Positions 58,785-64,000 of a stretch of 64,000 nucleotides of DNA are shown piece after piece. Numbering within the stretch: position 1 is the first letter of the stretch; each line of letters starts with the position of its first letter. The position numbers and the translations under genes are program-made. Under the pieces are notes generated by a model, which searched no databases, was not told where the DNA came from, and worked only from the letters and a program-made list of their open reading frames with translations. Origin of the DNA: Candidatus Gastranaerophilales bacterium (GTDB taxonomy: Bacteria; Cyanobacteriota; Vampirovibrionia; Gastranaerophilales; Gastranaerophilaceae); the NCBI GenBank assembly GCA_944324225.1, contig CALUVL010000007.1, positions 1 to 64,000 of the forward strand, in the 5' to 3' direction.

Positions 58785-59267
58785 ATGAAAAAAATATTAT
58801 CTATAGTTTTTTTATTCGGATTGTTTTTGACAACAGGTTTGCAGGCATTTGCTGATGACGCCTCTGACGCAAAAGCTTTTTTTGAAAATTACGTAAAAGC
58901 CGCAAACAGCTACAGCCCGACAATTGAAAAAATGTATTCTCCAAACGCAAAAATCATCAGACAGGTTGTAAAACCGGACGGCGGACTTGTTGATGTTACA
59001 ACCGACACCGCAACTTATATGAAACAAATGAAACTGGGGCAGGCAGGCGCTAAACTCAGAAATTACAAAAACAACTACACTGATATAACTGTTACCAAAT
59101 CAGGCAACGGATATAAAGTAAGTTCACTCCGTCAGCCTTCAGGCGAAACTTACAAACTTAAAACATACATGATTTTAACCAAACAACCAGACGGCAAATG
59201 GTTGATTACAGAAGAAATGATGCAGACAAAACAGCAGATTTTCCTTAAATACGCAAACAAAAAATAA
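58785..59267 (+). CDS. Secreted NTF2-like/SnoaL-like protein
   Basis: The start at MKKILSIVFL (58785) follows AGGAG. The 160-aa precursor has a signal peptide (about 1-22, FLFGLFLTTGLQAFA-D). The mature domain FFENYVKAANSYSPTIEKMY, then TATYMKQMKLGQ and WLITEEMMQTKQ, fits the cone-shaped NTF2-like fold (helix pair and curved sheet). It is likely periplasmic and may bind a small ligand. It precedes aroC by 31 nt and may be co-transcribed. Confidence 0.72.
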   Translation: MKKILSIVFLFGLFLTTGLQAFADDASDAKAFFENYVKAANSYSPTIEKMYSPNAKIIRQVVKPDGGLVDVTTDTATYMKQMKLGQAGAKLRNYKNNYTDITVTKSGNGYKVSSLRQPSGETYKLKTYMILTKQPDGKWLITEEMMQTKQQIFLKYANKK

Positions 59268-59298
59268 TTCCCTCATTGCAGGAAGGACAAAAAGAATT

Positions 59299-60369
59299 AT
59301 GTATGAAAAATTCAGATTTTTAACAGGCGGAGAGAGCCACGGCAAATGCTTAACCGCAATTATAGAAGGTTTACCGTCAGGGTTTGATATAAACCCTGAC
59401 TTTATCAATAATGAACTCAAACGTCGTCAGGAAGGTTACGGCAGGGGCGGAAGGATGAAAATTGAATCCGATACCGTTGAAATAACATCAGGTGTAAGGT
59501 TCGGCAAAACGACCGGTGCTCCCGTTACACTTGTGATTTATAACAAAGACTTCGAAAACTGGGAAAAAATCATGAGCATCCGACCCGAGGACGAAACCGA
59601 CGAAAAAGCTTTCACAAAATATCGCCCCGGGCACGCTGATTTTGCAGGATCCGTAAAATACAATCACAAAGACCTGCGAAACATTCTTGAACGCTCAAGC
59701 GCCAGAAAAACAGCAATCGAAACAGCCGTCGGCGCAGTTGCAAAACAAATTCTCGAAAAATTAAACATCAGAGGCTACTCAAGAATTTTACAAATCGGAA
59801 CAGAAAAAGATAAAGAAAAATTTCATGCAGAAATTGACAAAGCACGTGAAGAAGGCGATTCTTTGGGCGGAAAATTCGTCGTAATTTATGAAAACATGCC
59901 TGTAGGCTTAGGTTCATTCGTCCACTGGGACAGAATGCTTGACGGACGAATTGCACAGGCAGTTATGAGCATTCCGGCGGTCAAAACCGTTTCTATAGGG
60001 AACCATCATTCATACAAGCTCCGCGGAAGCGAATTTCATGACGAAATGTTCATAGAAAACGGAAAAATCGTACGTGAAACCAACAATGCAGGCGGGATTG
60101 AAGGAGGCATGACAAACGGTGAAAATTTACAGATTTTTGCTTCAATGAAGCCGATTCCGACCATGAGAAAACCCCTTAGAACAGTTGATGCTTCAACAAT
60201 GGAAGAAACAGAGGCGCATTTTGAACGCTCGGACACCTGTGCTGTTGAAGCCTGCGCTGTCATAGCGGAAGCCAGAATTGCCTGTGTTCTCTTAAACGAA
60301 ATTCTCCTCAAATACGGCGGCGATAGCTTTGAAGAAATTATGAGAAACTTCTCAATAAATAAATCATAA
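59299..60369 (+). CDS. aroC: Chorismate synthase
   Basis: The 356-aa FMN-dependent enzyme converts EPSP to chorismate. Motifs: GGESHGKCLTAIIEGLPSG (about 10-28), RRQEGYGRGGRMKIESD (about 42-58), ERSSARKTAIETAVGAVA and MRKPLRTVD. It is cytoplasmic and bifunctional reductase activity cannot be judged. It begins a row of three shikimate pathway genes (aroC-aroK-aroB). Confidence 0.95.
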   Translation: MYEKFRFLTGGESHGKCLTAIIEGLPSGFDINPDFINNELKRRQEGYGRGGRMKIESDTVEITSGVRFGKTTGAPVTLVIYNKDFENWEKIMSIRPEDETDEKAFTKYRPGHADFAGSVKYNHKDLRNILERSSARKTAIETAVGAVAKQILEKLNIRGYSRILQIGTEKDKEKFHAEIDKAREEGDSLGGKFVVIYENMPVGLGSFVHWDRMLDGRIAQAVMSIPAVKTVSIGNHHSYKLRGSEFHDEMFIENGKIVRETNNAGGIEGGMTNGENLQIFASMKPIPTMRKPLRTVDASTMEETEAHFERSDTCAVEACAVIAEARIACVLLNEILLKYGGDSFEEIMRNFSINKS

Positions 60370-60419
60370 AATTTTGCGTGAAAATAACACGAAATCTTTG
60401 TTTAATGTAAAATATTTTT

Positions 60420-60935
60420 ATGAAGAATAATATCACGCTGATTGGAATGATGGGGTGCGGCAAAACAACCACAGCGCAGATACTTGCTAAAGTTCTGCCG
60501 GGGTTCACTCTTGTCGACATTGATTCTGAAATCGAAAAAAGCACAGGCAAAAAAATCTCTGAAATTTTTCTCAAATACGGCGAACCGCACTTCAGAGAAC
60601 TTGAGAGCATAAAAATCAGACAGTTTCTGCAAAACGACAATCAGATAATCTCTGCTGGCGGAGGTGCTTTTGAAAACCCCGAAAACCGCAGAAGATTTCT
60701 CGAAAATTCAAAAGTATTCTTTCTTAAAGCCTCTCCCGCAACTATTTACGAACGGATTAAGGCAGAAAACCACCGACCGCTTTTGAGAAAAAATTTTTCT
60801 GTCGAAAAAATCGCTTACATTCTTTCACTTAGAGAAGGCAACTACAAAAAAGCAAACTATACTATTGACACCGATAAAAAAAGTCCTGCCGCCGTCGCAG
60901 GAGAAATTATGGGAGTAATCAATGCAAACTCTTAA
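60420..60935 (+). CDS. aroK: Shikimate kinase
   Basis: The 171-aa P-loop kinase has GMMGCGKTTTAQILAKVL (about residues 8-25), DIDSEIEKSTGKKISEIF (about 35-52), FRELES and SAGGGAFENPENR. It phosphorylates shikimate with ATP. Its 3' end overlaps aroB by 14 nt, so the two are translationally coupled. It lies 50 nt after aroC. Confidence 0.94.
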   Translation: MKNNITLIGMMGCGKTTTAQILAKVLPGFTLVDIDSEIEKSTGKKISEIFLKYGEPHFRELESIKIRQFLQNDNQIISAGGGAFENPENRRRFLENSKVFFLKASPATIYERIKAENHRPLLRKNFSVEKIAYILSLREGNYKKANYTIDTDKKSPAAVAGEIMGVINANS

Positions 60936-61998
60936 CGTGAAAATTAATTCATCAGAAAAATCTTATCCGATAATAATTAAGAACAATGATATTCCGGAAC
61001 TTTACAGCGAAATTCTTGACATAACCGGCAAAAACAACTGCCTTGCCGTCATAAGCCAGAAAGTTTTTCAACTGTTCGGCAACTTTCTGAACCTTCCAAA
61101 AGAACGGATTTTTATTCTCAAAGACGGCGAAAAAGAAAAAAATTTCAAAACTTATCAAAAAATACTCGACAGAGCACTAAAATTAAAACTGACCAGAAAC
61201 GATTTTATAATTGCTGTCGGAGGTGGAGTTTGCGGTGATATTGCAGGCTTTGCAGCCGCAACTTATATGAGGGGAATTCATCTTATACAGGTTCCGACAA
61301 CCTTACTGGCCTGCGTTGACAGTTCTGTCGGAGGCAAAACCGGTATTGATACTGATTACGGCAAAAACCTTGTCGGCAGTTTTTACCAGCCGGACGCTGT
61401 TTTAATTAATACAAACTTCCTCAATTCCCTCGACGACAGACAATTTAAAACCGGTCTTGGTGAAGTCATCAAATATGCCTTTATCGAAAAATCCTGCAAA
61501 TGTGAGGAAGATTTTAACTTAATCAACTACCTTACCCTCAATGCTGATCAAATCCTTAACCGTGATGCTAAAACTCTTGAAGAACTTATTAAAATCTGCA
61601 TTTCTTTGAAAATTTCGGTTGTCGAAAAAGATGAAAAAGAAGGGAATTTAAGAAAAATTCTCAACTTCGGCCATACATACGCGCATGCAATAGAACAAAT
61701 TACCCGTTACAAAAAATATACCCACGGCGAAGCTGTCGTAAAAGGGATTGAATTTGTTTTTAATATGGCTTATAAAATGGGACTAATTCTCGAAAGCTAC
61801 AAATTCGTAGCCGAAGATTTGATAAAAAAATACAACTTTAAACAAATTCCGGATTTCAACATAAACAAAGTCATCTCCGCAATGAAACTAGACAAAAAAG
61901 CTCACCCGGACGGGATTGTATTTATACTTCCCTCAGACTGCGCAGCAGTAAAAGAATATAAAATGGTTGATAACGAAATTTTAAAATATTTCGGCTGA
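60922..61998 (+). CDS. aroB: 3-dehydroquinate synthase
   Basis: The 358-aa zinc/NAD-dependent enzyme forms dehydroquinate from DAHP. Motifs: DGEKEKNFKTYQKILD (about 72-87), VGGGVCGDIAGFAAATYMRG (about 98-117), QVPTTLLACVDSSVGGKTG, and zinc ligands in LNFGHTYAHAIE (about 250-261) and HGEAVVKG. It overlaps the aroK end by 14 nt. With aroK and aroC it shows that aromatic amino acids are made de novo. It is of normal length. Confidence 0.95.
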   Translation: MQTLNVKINSSEKSYPIIIKNNDIPELYSEILDITGKNNCLAVISQKVFQLFGNFLNLPKERIFILKDGEKEKNFKTYQKILDRALKLKLTRNDFIIAVGGGVCGDIAGFAAATYMRGIHLIQVPTTLLACVDSSVGGKTGIDTDYGKNLVGSFYQPDAVLINTNFLNSLDDRQFKTGLGEVIKYAFIEKSCKCEEDFNLINYLTLNADQILNRDAKTLEELIKICISLKISVVEKDEKEGNLRKILNFGHTYAHAIEQITRYKKYTHGEAVVKGIEFVFNMAYKMGLILESYKFVAEDLIKKYNFKQIPDFNINKVISAMKLDKKAHPDGIVFILPSDCAAVKEYKMVDNEILKYFG

Positions 61999-62074
61999 AA
62001 CTGTTTTTTAATGCAAGTTATGATATAATAAACATGTACTTGAAAGGTCATTATCCTGAAAAATTTATAAAAAC

Positions 62075-62170
62075 ATGCAACAAATTCCGATAAAAAACAT
62101 CTTATGTAATACAGGTTGTGCAACAGGTAATGAAATTGAGAGTAATTTGGAGGAAAAAGTTAAAGAATGA
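62075..62170 (+). CDS. Putative 31-aa upstream frame coupled to the ctp gene
   Basis: The frame reads MQQIPIKNILCNTGCATG, then NEIESNLEEKVKE, and its TGA stop overlaps the ATG of the protease gene (ATGA). Two cysteines lie in CNTGC. No clear Shine-Dalgarno precedes it, so translation is uncertain. It could be a leader that couples translation of the protease, or a chance frame. Confidence 0.35.
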   Translation: MQQIPIKNILCNTGCATGNEIESNLEEKVKE

Positions 62171-63387
62171 GAAACATTATGAGAAAAAGCTTTATATTTA
62201 TGGGTCTTTTTGTAATCCTTTTCGGCTGGATTATAAGGGACAACGTATTTGCATACACGCCTGTAGAACTATATGACAATGTATGGCGTCTGATTAACAC
62301 CAAATACGTAGACCAGACCAACAATGCCCAGAACTGGAACAAATGGCGCCATAAATATGACAGATACATCCGCACAAATGAAGATGCTTATGTTGCAATA
62401 AACACAATGGTAGCAAGCTTGAATGATCCTTATACAAAATTTCTGGATCCAAAAGAATTTGCAGAAGAAACAAGTTCAATCAAAGGTTCTCTGAAAGGAA
62501 TAGGTATTCAAATCGGTGTTAAAGACGGCAAGTTGATGGTCATTGCTCCGATTGAAGATACACCGGCAGAAAAGGCCGGATTAAAGGCTGACGATGAAAT
62601 TCTTGAAATCGATGGCGTTTCCACAAAGGGAATTACTGTAGATAAAGCCGCCGACAAAATCAGAGGCAAAGAAGGCACGCAGGTAACTTTGCTTATCAAA
62701 CGTAAAGACACTGAACCAAAAACTTATACAATTACACGTGCAGAAATTGAAGTGAAATCAATTTCACAAAAAACTCCGCTTGAAATGAAAGTTCCAGATG
62801 ATATTTCATATATTAGACTGAGTTCTTTCATCAGCCGCAACGCAGCCGCAGAATTCAAATCAATCCTTGATCAGAGCCAGAATAAAAAAGGCTTTATCAT
62901 AGATCTTCGTTCAAATCCGGGCGGACTTTTAAGCAACGCAATTTATATTTCCGATATGTTTCTTGATGGAGGCACAATAGTTTCAACAGTAGACCGTGAC
63001 GGTTACAAAGAAACATCCCGTGCAACCAGAGGGGTTCTGACAACAAAACCGGTTGTTGTACTTATCAACAAAGGTTCTGCATCCGCAAGCGAAATCTTCT
63101 CGGGTGCAATGAAAGACAACCGTAGAGCCGTCATTATCGGCGAACAATCTTTCGGTAAAGGTCTTGTTCAGGAAATCAACAAACTTCCATACGAAGCAGG
63201 TATCAATATCACAATCCAAAAATACCTCACTCCGAATGGAACAGATATCAACAAAAAAGGTATAACTCCTGATATTGTTGTAGAACTTAAAGAAGAAGAC
63301 GTTAAAAATAAAAATGATGTTCAGCTTAAAAAAGCAATTGAAGTGTTGAATCAGATGACCTTAGGCCACGATCTGGCAATTCAATAA
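62167..63387 (+). CDS. ctpA: Carboxyl-terminal processing protease (S41A, CtpA type)
   Basis: The 406-aa protein has an N-terminal membrane anchor or signal (about residues 8-28, FIFMGLFVILFGWIIRDNVF), a PDZ domain (GIGIQIGVKDGKLMVIAPIE, about 115-180) and the catalytic S41 domain. Ser lies in NKGSASASEIFSGAMKD (about 306) and Lys in IGEQSFGKGLVQEI (about 331). It cleaves or trims proteins in the periplasm; in Cyanobacteria the family processes D1, which is absent here. GGAGG lies 13 nt before the ATG. A hairpin terminator follows. Confidence 0.92.
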   Translation: MRNIMRKSFIFMGLFVILFGWIIRDNVFAYTPVELYDNVWRLINTKYVDQTNNAQNWNKWRHKYDRYIRTNEDAYVAINTMVASLNDPYTKFLDPKEFAEETSSIKGSLKGIGIQIGVKDGKLMVIAPIEDTPAEKAGLKADDEILEIDGVSTKGITVDKAADKIRGKEGTQVTLLIKRKDTEPKTYTITRAEIEVKSISQKTPLEMKVPDDISYIRLSSFISRNAAAEFKSILDQSQNKKGFIIDLRSNPGGLLSNAIYISDMFLDGGTIVSTVDRDGYKETSRATRGVLTTKPVVVLINKGSASASEIFSGAMKDNRRAVIIGEQSFGKGLVQEINKLPYEAGINITIQKYLTPNGTDINKKGITPDIVVELKEEDVKNKNDVQLKKAIEVLNQMTLGHDLAIQ

Positions 63388-63414
63388 AAGTACTGTATAT
63401 TAATATATGCAAAA

Positions 63415-63440
63415 ACCGGACGGGTAAATCTCCGTCCGGT
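63415..63440 (+). terminator. Terminator of the ctpA gene
   Basis: A 9-bp stem (ACCGGACGG / CCGTCCGGT) with an 8-nt loop begins 28 nt after the stop and is followed by TTATG, only weakly U-rich. Confidence 0.7.
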
Positions 63441-63675
63441 TTATGTATATATTAATTTATTGTTAGCCATACAAAATAGTTAAGAAATTCCCAAACTGAC
63501 ATTCTAAGTGCGAAGCCCGAAAGACCCAACGGCTTTTCTTAATCCTCGCTCTGATGAAAGACGAATGAACAATTCAATTCAATTCACTCTTCACCCTTTC
63601 AACTTACCTCACCCGTATAACACAAATGCGCCGCTTTCAATTAAGAAAACAGCGCATCAATCTTTTTCATACTAG
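63441..63675. other. Intergenic region with repeat remnants
   Basis: No gene is seen between ctpA and the partial gene at the window edge. The stretch holds fragments similar to other repeats here (AGTGCGAAGCCCGAAAGACC, CACTCTTCACCCTTTCAACTT) but no complete structured element. Confidence 0.4.
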
Positions 63676-64000
63676 CTAAACAAGGTTGTCATTCTTTTTG
63701 TTAAACATACTCTTCTTGCCAAAGAATCCGCCGAAAAATCCGGTAATATTAAAATCCTCATCAAGTTTGGTTTCAGCAAGCTCTGTCTGGCTGTTAGCAA
63801 GCTGCATTTTCCCTTCATCTTCATAAATAATACCGTTTTTTTCAACGCTGACAAGTTTTACCTGTTCATCAACAGGCACAAATTTTGTATCTTTAACAAA
63901 GATACTTGCTTTCTTTTCGATTGCTGCAAAATCGATATCTGCCAGAGTAAACTCGGGCAAATCAGATGGCATATCCGCAGGTTTTGCACCCAGAATATTT
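63676..64000 (-). CDS. Hypothetical protein, 5' part outside the window
   Basis: The frame is open to the window edge: NILGAKPADMPSDLPEFTL precedes the first Met visible, so the start is probably beyond 64000. The visible C-terminal part has a beta-rich segment (VPVDEQVKLVSVEKNGIIY), an acidic linker and a Gly/Phe-rich tail (FFGGFFGKKSMFNKKND). It is not recognised. Confidence 0.5.
   Translation of the reverse strand, partial: NILGAKPADMPSDLPEFTLADIDFAAIEKKASIFVKDTKFVPVDEQVKLVSVEKNGIIYEDEGKMQLANSQTELAETKLDEDFNITGFFGGFFGKKSMFNKKNDNLV

Noticed and set aside
1-64000. CRISPR arrays, prophage modules, complete insertion sequences, rRNA
   Set aside because: No regularly spaced direct repeats, phage structural or lysis genes, DDE transposases or rRNA-like sequence were seen. 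The only integrase-like gene is the Xer recombinase, which looks housekeeping.

Overview
The window is AT-rich bacterial chromosome with compact genes on both strands and one tRNA. No rRNA, CRISPR array, complete insertion sequence or prophage is visible. The best guess for the organism is a non-photosynthetic gut relative of Cyanobacteria (Vampirovibrionia/Melainabacteria, order Gastranaerophilales). This is an inference from several traits: a GCS2-type glutamate-cysteine ligase, a BioY of cyanobacterial look, MEP-pathway genes (ispE, ispF), tiny stand-alone LuxR-type HTH proteins, and many unrecognised proteins that share a short N-terminal pattern of the NxFxAN kind. No search was possible, so the assignment is provisional.

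Layout. 0-3 kb: flavoprotein, alpha/beta hydrolase and a small coiled-coil protein, divergent from a LysR regulator. 3.2-6.2 kb: a modular secreted-type protein with an AT-rich C-terminal module, convergent with four paralogous small membrane proteins; three orphan copies of the protein's C-terminal tip lie between them. 6.2-11.5 kb: a reduced aryl-polyene-like type II fatty acid synthase cluster (acyltransferase, chain-length-factor-like protein, two ketosynthases, dehydratase, reductase), followed by an MFS exporter and a cupin. 13.6-14.3 kb: dispersed hairpin repeats. 14.2-22.3 kb: zinc dehydrogenase, small secreted proteins, rsmA-ispE, gshA, and rimI-bioY. 22.4-24.9 kb: rpsF-ssb-orf-rpsR, dapF and an XRE regulator. 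25-29.3 kb: lineage-specific proteins, a repeat-rich gap and tRNA-Ser(UGA). 29.4-40.9 kb: ffh, metG, HxlR and DtxR-type regulators, a nitrilase-family hydrolase, bioB, ispF, HAD and NUDIX hydrolases. 41-51.8 kb: a small hydrophobic-peptide element, a HExxH protein, a HEAT-repeat protein, a UvrD/PcrA helicase, a SLOG/DprA-like protein, engB, a large TPR protein and a Xer recombinase. 52.6-57.8 kb: a LuxR-type HTH protein, lepA, a tandem pair of small hydrophobic-peptide elements, a large unknown protein and ogt. 57.9-64 kb: a DJ-1/PfpI protein, an NTF2-like secreted protein, aroC-aroK-aroB, a C-terminal processing protease and a partial gene.

The most unusual observations are four. (1) Three stand-alone transcription units (41.0, 54.7 and 55.05 kb) each have a sigma-70-like promoter, a leader hairpin near or over the Shine-Dalgarno, a 21-24 codon hydrophobic ORF folded as an internal hairpin, and a 3' hairpin; two are tandem paralogs whose coding hairpin arms differ by compensatory changes. 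They resemble type I toxin mRNAs but match nothing I can name. (2) The toxin-tip/immunity-like array at 3.2-6.2 kb contains three 19-codon or similar remnants that align with the C-terminus of the intact protein. (3) A promoter-like motif GCAATT(T/C)-N14-ACTTTATATA with invariant spacing precedes four lineage-specific genes. (4) A 36-nt repeat with a nearly invariant loop and covarying stems occurs twice, one copy lying in the loop of a 24-bp terminator-like inverted repeat.
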